Position numbers and translations under genes: made by a program | Notes under the pieces: model-generated | The model's database searches: none | Told to the model about the DNA's origin: nothing | What the model saw: the letters and a program-made list of their open reading frames with translations, nothing else | Shown: piece by piece, positions 36,249 through 49,120 of the stretch | Position numbering within the stretch: the stretch's first letter is position 1 | Layout of the letters: each line of letters opens with the position of its first letter | Origin: Numida meleagris | Lineage: Eukaryota; Chordata; Aves; Galliformes; Numididae | NCBI RefSeq assembly: GCF_002078875.1 | Contig: NC_034410.1 | Coordinates: forward strand, 75,546,661-75,610,660 | Reading direction: 5' to 3' | DNA: 64,000 bases

Positions 36249-36950
36249 TGAGGCCCATGCCAACCTCATGAAGTTCAACAAGGCCAAGTGCAAGGTCCTA
36301 CACCTGGGTTGGAGCAATCCCAAGCACAGATACAGGTTGGACAGAGAATGGCTTGAGAGCAGCCCTGAGAAGGATTTGGGAGTGTCGGTTGATGAAAGAT
36401 TCAACACAAGCCAGCAATGTGCAATTGCAGCCCAGAAGGCCAACCATATCCTAGGTTGCATCAAGAGAAGCATGACCAGCAGGTGGAAGGAGGTGATTCT
36501 GCCCCTCTACTCTGCTCTCATGAGACCCCACCAGGGGGACTGTGTCCAGTTCTGGTACCCCCAACACAAGAAGGACATTGAGCTGTTGGAGCATGTCCAG
36601 AGGAGGGCCTCAAAGATGATAATAGGGCTGAAACACCTCCCCTACAAGGACAGGCTGGGGCTCTTCAGCCTGGCGAAGAGAAGGCTCTGGGGATACCTTC
36701 TAGTGGGCTTCCATACCTGAAAGGGCCCTGCAGGAAAGCTGAGGAGGGACTTTTTATAGTGGCATGTAGTGACAGGACAAGACGAAATGATTTTAAAATG
36801 GAAGAGGGAAGATTTAGGCTAGATATTTGGAAGAAATTCTTTACTGTGAGGGTGGTGAGACTCTGGAACAGGTTGCCCAGTGAGGTTGTGGATGTCCCCC
36901 CAGAAGCATTCAAGGCCAGGCTGGATGGAGCTTTGAGCAACCTGATCTAG
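36249..36950 (+). pseudogene. CR1 ORF2 C-terminal region, frameshifted
   Basis: The first frame runs from [19 protein letters not shown] through [41 protein letters not shown] and [11 protein letters not shown] to GYLLVGFHT and a stop at 36718-36720. There the family reads AFQYLKG; one base is missing in CCATACCTGAAAGGG compared with CCAGTACCTGAAGGG. A second frame (36759-36950) then carries the natural C-terminus: MEEGRFRLDIWKKFFTVRVV, WNRLPSEVVDVPPEAF and ALSNLI plus stop. An in-frame 9-base loss also shortens RLRELGLFS to RLGLFS. These are two small lesions in an otherwise readable coding segment. Confidence 0.9.
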
Positions 36951-37052
36951 AGGAAGGTGACCCTGCCCATAGAAGGGGGATTGGAACTAGATGATCTTAA
37001 AGGTCCCTTTCAACCCAAACCATTCCTTCATTCTATGACTCTGTGATTCTGT
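36249..37052 (+). mobile_element. CR1 LINE, sense, 5'-truncated, about 0.8 kb
   Basis: It begins in the ORF2 segment just after the RT palm ([22 protein letters not shown]) and continues to the 3' end. The 3' end reads GGAACTAGATGATCTTAAAGG and ATTCTATGACTCTGTGATTCTG. The wording differs from the copy at 56.18 kb ([16 protein letters not shown] and FRLDIWKKFFTVRVVRLWNRL), so it is a different subfamily. Confidence 0.94.
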
Positions 37053-37607
37053 GTGTGTAAGAAAATGCTGATTCATCAAAATGCGTATCTATACAATATT
37101 ATGAATAGATATAGATAATTTATAGTTATCAATTCCCTGAAGTTATGATTACAAAGCAATATCATCTGTTAATATGTATTAAGGCATTAAAATTGATACT
37201 AGATACCACATCAAACATCTGGACAATGTAGCAAGATAACAGTTGTTAGGAAACAACTCTTAACTATCTTGCTTTATTGTAATATTTAAGAACTTGAAAT
37301 TAATTTAGATTTGGTCAGATATTGATTTCTACATCTTTTTGTGAAAGAATGAGACATTCACAGCTCTGAAACTGTTGTGAAATTCTTCAGAAGTTTCCAT
37401 TTTAAAATCCAAGAAGTTCTAGCAATTTTTACAGACAAAAGATGCAGACACTACAGAATGTAGATCTTTGGTGTATTGTGTTGATGAGTTTCCAGCTTTT
37501 GAATGGACTTACTTAAAACAGAATTATTCTTTATTTTACCTTCCAAAGATCCAAAAGTATCCAACATGTTTATTGGCCACAGTGATGATTGGAAATACCA
37601 CTACAAT

Positions 37608-37645
37608 TTCAATTGACTACAGTGTTTTCAATTGACTATAGTATT
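37608..37645. repeat. 19-base tandem duplication
   Basis: TTCAATTGACTACAGTGTT is followed directly by TTCAATTGACTATAGTATT, two mismatches in 19 bases. It is a recent-looking local duplication in unique DNA. Confidence 0.85.
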
Positions 37646-38716
37646 TTTTCCTAAGTTTATTCCATTTTTCTGTGGCTACATTTCAGTGATCTAAAAAATG
37701 ATGATTGTATTAGTTTGTAACACAATAAAATTTTAATTAGGATAAAACACACAGCGGCATTATAAATAATGAGATTTTTCTGAAGTTCTTACTTTTGTCT
37801 AACTTTTCTCAGATTTATCAGACTAATTCAAGCTTAAAATCCTACTTGTCATATATTATCATGTTGAGACTCAAAGAGAGGAAAAATAAGATTTACTAAA
37901 TGCATTTCAAACATGCAGACAACAACCAGATTTAAAATACGTATAGAATAGCTAGGAAAAATATTCTTTGAAAGAACACAAGTGTTAAAAAGTACTTCTC
38001 AGGAATAAAGCCAGTGAATGTTAGCTGGAATATATAAATGGCACTTATGCTGTCTAATCTGGAGTGTGTATATTCAGCCATGTAAATGATGCATACTTTT
38101 CTTCTTCCTTTTCTTAAGTTGATCTCCACTCAGGTAAAATAAATTTGCTTTAAGGTGTTTGAAAAGTAGACCAATTTACAGAAATCATCTGCAGAATGTA
38201 ATTGCCAACTAGTATTCCAGGCAGCTTCCCCAGCCATCAGGAGAAAGAAACAGATAAGACAGAAACATAAATGACAAACATTAAGAAAGAAGTAGAATTA
38301 TAGACTGCTGAGAAGAAAAACTTCTGCTATCAGTCCTGCCAGTTCATAAGAAACTGATCTGCAATTCATGAATGTGACAAAACCCATTCTACTTACAAAA
38401 CAATAAAACACAAAGACAACAGATAAGTAGGGGGCAGAAGGAAAAATGCCTTGGTAAAATCAGTGCAGAACTATGAACAGTGTTTCCACTTAGGTACATC
38501 CTTAATGTGTGTATAAGGCACATTATAAAAAATGAACCGCACAAAAGTGAAGGGGTAAATAAAAAAAAATCCAAGCTGATATATAATCTATTGATAACCT
38601 GAGAGTCCTTTAATCCTTATATTTGAGAAGCCATGAGAAAAAAAAATGTTGATTTTGTTGTTCTTGTTTCTAGCTGATAAAAGCTGAAATTCTTTTGTGT
38701 TTGCTACTGTTATTCT

Positions 38717-38743
38717 GTTTGTTTTGTTTTGTTTTGTTTTTTT
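38717..38743. repeat. (GTTTT)n simple repeat
   Basis: Three to four GTTTT units followed by a T-run. Confidence 0.8.
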
Positions 38744-41700
38744 GCAGAATAGAGCTCCCATGATCCTTTGTCTATGACATCTTTTTTGTCTGTTTACTTC
38801 AGAGTAACCAGGTGTCATTTTTATTCTTTTTAATCCCATGTCTTTAAATGCATTGGATAGGAAATTGCTTTTTATCCTCTCTGTTGGAAATGCAGGGGTG
38901 TTTTTGTTTCTGGTAGCAAAAAAAGAATACTTCAAGGATCAGACTGAGTAGACTTTTTATGATTGTACACACATGTTTTAAAACTGAGTCAAATAATGCA
39001 TGCTCTTTCACTGTAAAGCAAATGTGGTACTCTTAACCACTAATTTCAACTTCACCAACTTTGGTTGCCAGGTTTTCACAAAATTTGGCATTCCTTCATC
39101 CTTCATCTGATTCTTGATTCATATTAAAACCCAACTTTGGGATTCACAGCCCTAGATTCACATTCTGGGATTTCAGATTTACGTGAGGAAACAAGAGAAT
39201 CTCAGATAGAAGAGGTCAGATGTCAAATGGTTAAGCCCATGTGACATAGCAGAAAGCCTTACTCCAACATATTTTTCCTCACATTAAGACTTTTTTAGAA
39301 TATGATGGCATCACTAGTTCCACAGCAAAAAGGACAGTGTGTTCTTGGTATTAACGCCTTCACTGCACGGTATTTTTGTCTCCTTTTTTTCTCCACAAAT
39401 CAATTCTTTCTCCATCTTCTATCTGTATACAGAACAAATAGGGGTAATATCTAAAAAGAACAATAGTAATAGGTTGAAAGGTAATGTGTGGAGTCACAAT
39501 TATGTTGCATTTGTCCAAAGTGAGTAAAATAGCAGAATTAATTTCAGATTTATAATCATATGGAATTAGTCTAATGAAAGGCACTAATTATCCTCCTTTA
39601 ATGCATTAAGCATAAAATACATAAGTAGGGATAATGTATTATAATTTTTATGAAGATCAAGGCCATTGGTTTTCAGGAGAAGTGCTATGCAACGGAGAAG
39701 AGACTATAACTTAAAAATTAGCAAAGAGGTCTGTGATATGAAATTTTCTTTTTGGTCTCTGGAGAAGACGTCACTTTGCAAAATTTTGTTTTACATTCCT
39801 GTAGTAAAGGCAGGAAGAGATAACTGCCTAGTCCCCATTTTTTTAATGTTTTTTCAAGCATTGTTTTTTATAATAATTGAACCCTTTTCACATCACACTA
39901 CGAACGTTCTTACAAATATTTAACAAATGATTGTTTTCCTGGGATTTTCTCCAAATACTGATTTTAAGTGTCTATCACAACTTACCGTGGAAAAGTTAAT
40001 TTTTACTCATATAAATAAATGTTACCAAAAGAAAATTGTAACAAAAGATTTAGGTTTCTATACAGGAAACAGAAATAAGAATTAGACAACAATACGGAAA
40101 ATCAGTCCATCTTAAAATTTTATCATAGCATATTTAGTTACAACAGCACATAAAAGCATTCAAAGACATACTGAAGAAACTTTTTAAATCACAATCCAAG
40201 TGAGTAGCAAATGGAAGCTGAAAAGTAACATATTTTTCAAGTGTTATTTTTGAAATGTAATCCAACCAACTCTACATCAAGGTCCATAGGATCTTGTTAG
40301 CTTGCCGTAACTCTCTCAGCCCTGCTCCTTTCTCTACTTACACTGTTGTTTCAATATCTAATATCTAAAAAACTGTTCCATAATATACTCAGAACTCAAA
40401 GAAATCTTTCTGGAGAGAACACACATAATTCCTGTAACCACTTAGCAGCAATTCACTTGACATAGAATGAAGAATTTTGTTTGTTTGTTATATCCTATGA
40501 ACAGTCTTGACACTGCGATATTTATGAATTTTTCTCTTTAAGTAACCAATTCATATCACAATACTGCTTGGGAGCCATACTTCTGAAATTTAACAGCCAT
40601 TCAGCTTCACACCAAATCTTCCAACATTCCAACACACGTCATCCTTTTGTGTGCAGTATTCTCTTGAACTGTCAGATGCCATGATGAGCATCTTTTCAGC
40701 CTTTTCCTCGTCTGCGTCTTCCTCTTTATCTTTAGATGCTGCATCAGAAGAATGTTCAAAATTGCATGAACACTGCTTAATGGAAGAAAAAGGTCTTTCA
40801 AAAAGTACATGTTTCCACATTGTTTTGCCAGTTCTGTATTTAGCTGTATTTCACCAACAGAGAATTAACTTATTCCTTTTCTTGGCAAGTTAAAGCTAAA
40901 GCTGGTGAAACTTGGCAGGGGTACGTGGAAGGGCAGAAATAGCAACTCTATTTCTGTTTCAATCTCTGCAAAACTACGGAAATGAGTCTTGCAACCAACT
41001 TGCAGCTGTGTCAGGCTTTTGCTAACCTGCAGGAATTACAAAGACCAAATTAGAAAGATGAACTGTTGTATAGCACATCTCAGGCTAAAACTTCCTACGG
41101 TGCAAAGAGAGTCTCTGAGCAGCATTAATAATTCCTGCACATTTTCTGCCCAGCTCTGAGGAGAACCCATGGCTGTGTAGCTCCTGAAGGAAAAGCAGCT
41201 TTGCTAGGTGACTAGCAATGGTAGTCAGCTCAGTGTATCTCTGCTCTCAAGTAGCAAAGCAGAGAAACATGGGTTCATTCTCCATGTACACTTACTACAT
41301 GTTGCAACCCACTTTTTAGGGACACTTAAGAATGAAGCATGTGCCTGAGCGGATGGTTGAACTGATGCTTCTGGATTAATTTGAAGCCAACTAAGTAAAT
41401 GTAAAATGTTGCATTAGCATTAATAAGCTTCAGAGACTATAATCCTATGATCTGTAGAGCATGAGCCTGATTTCACAGTAAATCGCTTCATTGCAGTTAT
41501 TAAGTATAACTAATGTAATGAGATTAGAAGCCCCCTCTCATGGATATTTCTTATTTCACAATATGAATGGATATGTATTGCTTATAGATTTGTTCTACCT
41601 GTTCCTTTCCATCAACTTTTAATTCCATTACATGTGTATTCCTCTTCTCGAATAATGCTTTGAATCTGGTTAGATGGAAAAAAAACCTGAGACTTGGAAA

Positions 41701-44063
41701 AGGTAACAGCTTTGAGTCAGTATTTCCAAGAATAAAATTGAGGAGACAGACATTTTTATTACTGCTGCAAAGCAAACACACTGATTAAATTGTAACATTT
41801 TGAATGAAGAAATTATGAAATGCCAGAAAGCAAGTGCTGACATTAAAAATTATGTTGAATTATTTCATTGATCAATGTCTTAGAAGCCAAATTTGGCAGT
41901 ATCTATAGAATAAAGAGACAGAAAGATTTGTAAAAATACACGTCTTAGAAAGAAAAAGCTTTCTTTCTAAAAATAAAAAGATCTTAGGGAGAAAGCAAAG
42001 CAATTTTTTTCAACAATGAAAATCTCATTAAGAAATGAAAGCTGGCAGCAAAAGAAAACTGCAGCCTGGTTGGTCATCTTATTCCATGTTGTGTGTTCAG
42101 TTAGACTAGAGGACTGGCTTGCTTTGAACAGCATGCCCCGAACAGTCCAAACATCTGTGCGACATACACACTGCATCACTTGAGATTTATCCAGGAGAGG
42201 GAGGAATTTGTCCCACACTGCATTGTGTGGCAGAGGCTCAAGGGAGAGTTCTCCATATGAGACAAATGAATTTTTTTAATGCTATAAATCCTAAAGAATT
42301 CTTATATGAATGCTGAAACAGAAAAGTGGGAAAATACCAATAGTGGGCAAGTTGAAGATTTCCCACTCCAGCTTATCTGCAGATACAGTGCCTGTAGTAG
42401 ATTATTCTGCACTAGCTGAGCATTGCAGAGGTATCCCACTGGAGCAGTAAATCTAGCCCAGTATATTTCATTACAGAAGGAACTGCTGAGCCTGACATTT
42501 ACATGACCTGTAAAGGATATTGGTCCTCCTTATTTCACAGTAGACTAACCATATTGGATGTCACCTCAGGGTGAAATGGGTGTACTTGGGCATATATGCT
42601 GTTTTGTGAAGGAACTAAAGTACTGGAAGGTATGGCATGTAGGAGAAACCCTCTCATCAAAATCCTGATTCTTGACCTAAGCAAAATTAACATTGAATAA
42701 ATCCACATTTTGTTTGACAAAGTACTGTGGGATGTAACAAATCATCAGGTAACTAAGTGCTTAAAGATAGTGACTGTAAACATTCTGTGCTTAAACCTAC
42801 TGTGCCCAGAGGTGTCTTAGAAATATGCATTGGAAACACAGGTATAAGCACAGGGCCTGAATTTTTTTTTTTCTAATAAGCTTAATAGGATACCCTGTGT
42901 TAAAATGGCATAGAAACCTACATTCAGGTACCTAAATAACTTCCCTGTTTCTTACATGAGAAAACAGGATGAAAAAAAATCAATTCAATAAACCCAAATG
43001 CTCTCTGTGAGCACCAATACTGATCACATGCCAGCTGATTATTTTGTACCTTTTAAAAGAAAGTCGTTAAGGATTTAATGTTTCATCTTTCCTAAAGTAA
43101 CCGAACATAAGCTATGCGCTCCTTGCTTCACAGAGGAGCCACCCAGACTGGTCCACCAAATGCACAATGCATGTTTTTTTTCACCAGGTGAGAGAAAGGA
43201 GCATGCATTGCCTGAACTCCCCAGAAAAAAATTTCATTCCATCCCCACTGCATCACTTTGACTTCCTCATCTGCCTGCCAGTCCCAACTCCTGCCTCCCT
43301 GGTTCCTGCTCATTCTCCTTATCACAGGGCATGCATGCATCAAAGAGATGGCCTGGATTCTGGCTTCAAGTCTCAACAAAAAATCTTTCATGAAAGGGAC
43401 AGAAACCAGTTTGTGAGCTGTAACTTTGTCTGAAAGGCTGCTCCATATTTCAACAGGTTAACCTCTGCTGTCGCATTGGAATGGTGGACACCACCTGCAT
43501 AAGATAACAGACTCTTTCTAAGCTGCTTGCAGGTTATTTATGACTGGTCATGCACAGTGATTAACCACAGCTTTCTCCATTTTTTCTCATCCTAGACAAT
43601 GATGTGACCTTTTAAAACTTAATTTTTCACCAGTTTTATCTGTGCTACTAATTTTTCTTGTTCTTCCTTCTGCTTTTGTCCTGCTACAGGAATCCTTTTT
43701 CCTCTATGGAAATACAAGAACTGAAGAATAAGTTGTTTAATTATTTAAATGTCCGCACTCTAGGAAAGAGTACTGTGAAATGAGACAAGAGGCGACAGAC
43801 ACAGCAGGCAAGCAGTAGTCACAAGTTTCAGCACGCAGTGTTTTTCACACTTTATCGTGTGAGTATATTAGGGAAAGACTAGGCATGAATATACAGAACC
43901 GAAGGCTTCAGATTTCCAGGTTCAGAGGCAAGGTTGGTATTTTCAATTATGTAGATAATTTCATGTTATGTATTTGGTGAATGAGCACCCACAAGAACTT
44001 ACCTATGATTTACACCAATTGTAGCTGAACAGTAGCAGATATGGTGCCAAACATATAGATATA

Positions 44064-44855
44064 TAGAATCATAGAATCACCAAAGATGGAAAACACCTCC
44101 AAGATCATTCAGTCCAACCATCCACCTATCACCAACATTTCCCACTAAGCCATGTCCCTCAGTATGGCATCTATATGTTTCTTGAACACCTCCAGGGACA
44201 GTGACTCCACCACTTCCCTGGGCGGCCTGTTCCAGCACCTGACCACTCTCTCGGAGAAGAATTTTTTCCTAATGCCCACCCTGACACTCCGCTGGCACAA
44301 CCTGAGTCCATTCCCTCTTGTCCTATTACTAGTTACACAAGAGAAAAGGTCAACCCCCACCTCACCACAACCTCCCTTCAGGTAGTTGTAGAGAGCAAAA
44401 AGGTCTTCCCTGAGCACCCTCTTCTCCAGACTAAACAGTTCCAGTTCCTTCAGCTGCTCCTCTTAAGACGTGTGCTCCAGACCCCTCACCAGCTTTGTTG
44501 CCCTCCTCTGAACATGCTCCAGGACCTCAATGTCTTTCTTGTAGTGTGGGGCCCAAAACCGAATGCAGTACTCAAGGTGCAGCCTTACCAGTGCTGAGTA
44601 CAGAGGGAGTGCTCCTGCTGGCTGCACTATTTCTGATATAAGCCAGGATGCCATCGGCCTTCTTGGCCACTTGGGCACACCGCTGGCTCATCTTCAACCC
44701 TATTCTTCTCCCCATCTGAAACTTCCAGGTCAGGGGATAGAGTACCCCGAGGATAATTGGTATTACTTTTAAAGACAGATACAAAGAAGACATTGAGAAC
44801 CTCAGCCTTTTCCTTATCGTCAGTGGTCACATTCCCCAACAGTCATCCAGAATAT
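44064..44855 (-). mobile_element. CR1 LINE, antisense, reverse-transcriptase core deleted
   Basis: The plus strand starts ATAGAATCATAGAATCACC. Reading the minus strand, ORF2 landmarks appear from the 3' side inward: [42 protein letters not shown] and [17 protein letters not shown]. Upstream come [37 protein letters not shown] and [20 protein letters not shown]. Directly upstream of MSQRC is the pre-RT linker (TTDDKEKAEVLNVFFVSVFKS, DLEVSDGEKNR). The entire RT palm, with its motif A and FADD boxes, is missing between them, near 44695-44705. The pieces lie in different frames, so it encodes no complete protein. The 5' end is near 44855. Confidence 0.9.
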
Positions 44856-47800
44856 AATGGATATAATACCCATTATGTATATATAAAAAAAGAAATAAGG
44901 GAAAATTTACTCCTTTCTCAAATGTGTAGTTTATTTTTAATTCATTCTACTTTTCGAATAGTGGAGTTATGCAGGAATAACACACTTAAGTAGAGAGTCA
45001 TTGACAAATTATATACAAAAACTTTATAAAACACTGATAATATTATCAATGAATATATAGCTATACACGAATAAAATTTCTGAAAGAGATAAAGATAGTC
45101 CTCATTTTCCTCATGTATACTGCATAAAGGTTAAGTATACCAAAACTTCTTTGTTTAATAACTGAAAATTCCAGCTGACAATTGAAGATACTGAAAAACA
45201 AAACCCACAGGTCCTCTGAATTTATATCATATTCCCAGTAAATTGAATGACTTACTTTCTATCTCATCTCTGTTTTTTTCTGGCTGGTATAGATTTCCTT
45301 TAACAATAAGACCAATTTCACTCCATGTATTACGTTTGCATTGTGAAAAATTATTTTAAGTCCCTGTTTTCACTGCATGCTTTCTATGTGCATTAAATTT
45401 CAAGCACATTTTGTTTAGAATACAACATTTTGTAGTATATATATATTCTGTACTCTTGTTACATCTTTGTTTAGTCATGCACTTATTTATTAGTTATATA
45501 GTGAACCTATAGTGATAGGTTTTTGTCAGTTGAATTCTATCCGTTCATTAGAGGTAAAATCCTTCTTGTTAAAGAAAGCTATCAGGAATTACATAAAATT
45601 TCTTCTCCTATCTTTCAGTTCTGTTAAAATGTTTTTTAGGTTGCTGAATAATTAACTTTTACCCCTCCTTATGTACAGTATGAAGCTCTCAAGGACCAAC
45701 AGAATTAATGTGCCATAGAATGTGCATCCTAAAGGAGAATGACATTAGAGTTCAGCCTCTCTTGCTTCAAAAAAATCAGAAAATTTCAGTGATTTTAACA
45801 TTGCTAGCTTTTTTAATTTGAAGAGTGGCAAAATAATGAAGTGTTCCTTCTTTCTTAATGCTTTCATATGTTTGTTGTGAGCACTAGATTCATGCCGCAT
45901 GCAGACTGAAAACTGATGAATTCTGAGAGCTTGTGAGGAAAGAGCAAAATATATTGGGACTACACTGGAGACAGTGGAACAAAGCATGGGTCAAGTAAGT
46001 CAATGGATTTACATGAGAATAAACAGTAGCAGAAAAAGAATAGGAAAGCAATAGAAGGGAAATTTTATGAGTGAAGCAAACTTCACTCACAAATATAGGG
46101 AGAAAGAAACCTAAGTACAGTGTTAGGACAGGTAGATTATATACATAAATGACAACACACTGAGCCTAATTACCTTAATATTATTGTCAGTAGCTAACAT
46201 ATGTACCTTTGGCTACTGCAGAACCAGGAATTTCTAAGTACTTGAGAGTGAGTTTTAATAAACATATAGATAAACAGTCACAACTAAGTTAAAAATTGAG
46301 ACCAAAATAAGGAAAGAAAAATATGATTTTTTATGTTTTTTTTAACCTTATTTTGGCTTAACATCACTGGCTGTTATTAGAGGTCTATTTCATGCTCTTG
46401 CACCTTGCAGTACAATTCAATGACAGTCCTAAATAAATAATGTTAACAAATTTTATACTTCTTCAACAAGCCAAGGCAGGAAAAAGAATCAGAAAATAGA
46501 TCTGCATATCAGTATATTAGAAATGTATATCTACGTAGAAATCTATATTATGCAATTGATCTTGCCACTGATACAGTGCATGGGAGCATTTTGTGAGACA
46601 TGGAAGTCATCAGCAAATCACACAAATTAAGAGGAGGAAGAGCATTGGGGTCTCAGTGGAATGATTTTCCTCCCTTGAGAAGTAGGGTGAAGATACAGTA
46701 AGATTCTGAAGGCTGTCAGATGAATCAAAAAGTAATGCTATCAAGATGTGAATGTTTGACTACCCAGAAGCAATCACACACTCATTTGTCTTGAGATACA
46801 GTCTCAATCCAGATACTGATGATGGCATAGACAGTAAAACAAGCTTGAGACTAGAACACTGGACGAGAAAAATTAGTTATGCCTAATCTCCATATGTAAG
46901 TGTAGACGGGAACAGCGTTCATGTTTTTAAGGATGCAGTAAAACAAAGAGGAAAACACATTAGACTTGCAGGAGAAAGAATACATAAACAGAATATTTCT
47001 TAGCCGGAAGTACTAATATGACTTTTTTGGAAATCTCACTCAAAAAAATCAGGAGTCTAGGCAGTAAAATGGAGGAAAAAACTCCCACGCAAGATATGAA
47101 AGAGAATGTTACAGGAATAATAAAAGAGAGACCAGTGGCACAAATCATGATTAAAATATAGGACACAGCTTTTCTGAAAAGATATAAGTGGCAGTAGAAG
47201 CAAAGAGACAGTTTAATTAATGATTGTAAAGAATTTATGGCTTGAACAAAACAAGTCTTTTTGATGAAACAGAAAAGTGTTGAAAATGTCCCAAAAGTTA
47301 GAGTATGGGAATCAATAAAGAGGACTAAGTCTTGAAATGATCAGAATTATTTATAAGATAGTAATACGAGTAATTAACAGCGAAAATGGAGGCATTATAA
47401 GCAATTTTGATTTCTCAGACCTAGACCTAGACAAATGAATGCACCAGAAGCAGCAGATACCACATTCCTAGTTATGATAAAAAACACGAGAATCCTTTAC
47501 AAAATAGCAAGGTTATAAAAACAAAATTTGATTCTAGTTTTACTTTTAGTGAGCGAACATCATGCAAAAGCAATAGGAACCTTCACCTTAGTAAGTCAGG
47601 GGTTCAATATAGTTAGAATTTCATAAAATTTTGATAACTTTGTAAATATTGAAAACTTTGAGAAATTCTTGAAATTTTCTAACAAGGTTCCCTACAATTT
47701 TGAGTTCAAGGATTTGAGCTTGAGGAGGATGCAGAATCCCACTGTGTCCCAATTACTTGCTTCACTTGGTGCTTGCAACTCAAGAAAATAACACAAACAA

Positions 47801-48689
47801 ACAAGCAAACAAAAACTGATGGGGCTACAGACTTCCTGTGATGATTAAGCAGTCTTACAGAGATGAAAATTAAGAACAGATCATGGAAGCATGGAAAAGG
47901 GGATATAATAGAACTATATCTTGGCAGTTCACTGATGTAGAAAAAACTAACAATCTATTCTAGACTGATATTTTTTTCACTATAACATGAGAAGTTAAGA
48001 AAACGAGTATAAACAGTGTTCTATAGACTGGCGTGACATTAAGAATAAAAATAATGAAGTACAGCTAAATATTAAAAGATGATTCAATAAAGTAATAGAA
48101 GTGAGTATAGTATGATGGAAATAACTATATCTAGCATGGAAAATTACCTAAATTGCTAAGGGCAGCAAAACAAGAAGCTGCAAGAACAGAGATGTGATAA
48201 CACAGGTATAAATATCTAAATATTACACAATAGAAGAAAGAATTTTAAATCTCACCGCTCCTTTTTGTGGGACTTTACATTTACTCTAGTCATTGCTGCT
48301 GAAATTTTCCAGCGACTTAGCAATTTTTCTCTGGTGTTATATTCTGTATTAGAGAAGTGATCCACACTGAACAATAAAAGTATTTCATATTCATATGGTA
48401 CCATAAAACTGTGGTACTGGAAATCTTTGGAGTATTAGACACATAACTTTTCTTACAAGATACTGAAAATCCAATTAGAATAAATATTTCTAATGATTCC
48501 CCACTGTTACCAAAGCAAAATTTATAACATCACCAGTTCTTTTGCGGTTCTAAAACAAAGCTTTGCAGCTCCACCAGTGTGACTTACAAACTACAACAAA
48601 TTCATAATCTGTCTAAAACTCCTGTTCAGCTAAGATAAAGAAGGCAATCACTTTTAATTTCACTTCTTGAGACAGATACTCCTCTCCCT

Positions 48690-49120
48690 TTAATTAATCT
48701 AATAAACCACTGTCTGTCCACAGATCAGATTTTTGCTTCTGTACAAAGGCTCGCCAGTGCTGTATGTGATACTCCAGATGAGGTCCTGCCAGTGTCTCAA
48801 AGAGCAATTCCGGCAATGGTCTACCTCTGTCAGGCAAACTCTGTTTCTCTGCTTTGTCATTAGAAACACCTTGCACCTCCCTCGTGCTGGCAGCTCAGAT
48901 TTCTCCTCCCACATTTCCATTTAGATAACTGAGCAGACTGTAACAGTTGCTTCAGCCTCCCTCAGTGCCTGACTTTTCATTGTTTAATATCACTCTGTTC
49001 CTGCTGCTCCCTGGTTTAGTGACAAGACTCTCCAGCTTCCTGTTTTCCACAGTTAAATGAAGCCATGCCTACTCCTGGTGGCCACTGCTGCACCTATTAA
49101 ACAGGATTGGTTCCTGTGAT
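48690..49120 (-). mobile_element. Possible ancient CR1/L3-like LINE fragment
   Basis: The minus strand carries a 60-codon frame (48694-48876) with LFETLAGPHLEYHIQHWRA, which resembles the conserved CR1/L3 motif '[13 protein letters not shown]'. The flanking sequence (GACAGAGGTAGACC, CAAAGCAGAGAAACAGAG) has LINE-like wording but is heavily diverged. No 3' terminus was found. It is either an old relative of CR1 or a chance match; limits are approximate. Confidence 0.35.

Larger units (their letters stand above)
37053..44063. other. Long AT-rich stretch, nearly repeat-free
   Basis: About 7 kb with no interspersed repeat recognised. It contains a 19-base tandem duplication (37608-37645), a CTCF-like motif (38424-38438) and a GTTTT tract (38717-38743). 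An acidic short open frame (40590-40820, minus) has no recognisable family. Such repeat-poor unique DNA sometimes contains regulatory elements, but none can be proven here. Confidence 0.5.

Noticed and set aside
46712..46745. AAAAAGTAATGCT as a second mariner terminus
   Set aside because: Only a few bases fit and the following TCC block is absent.
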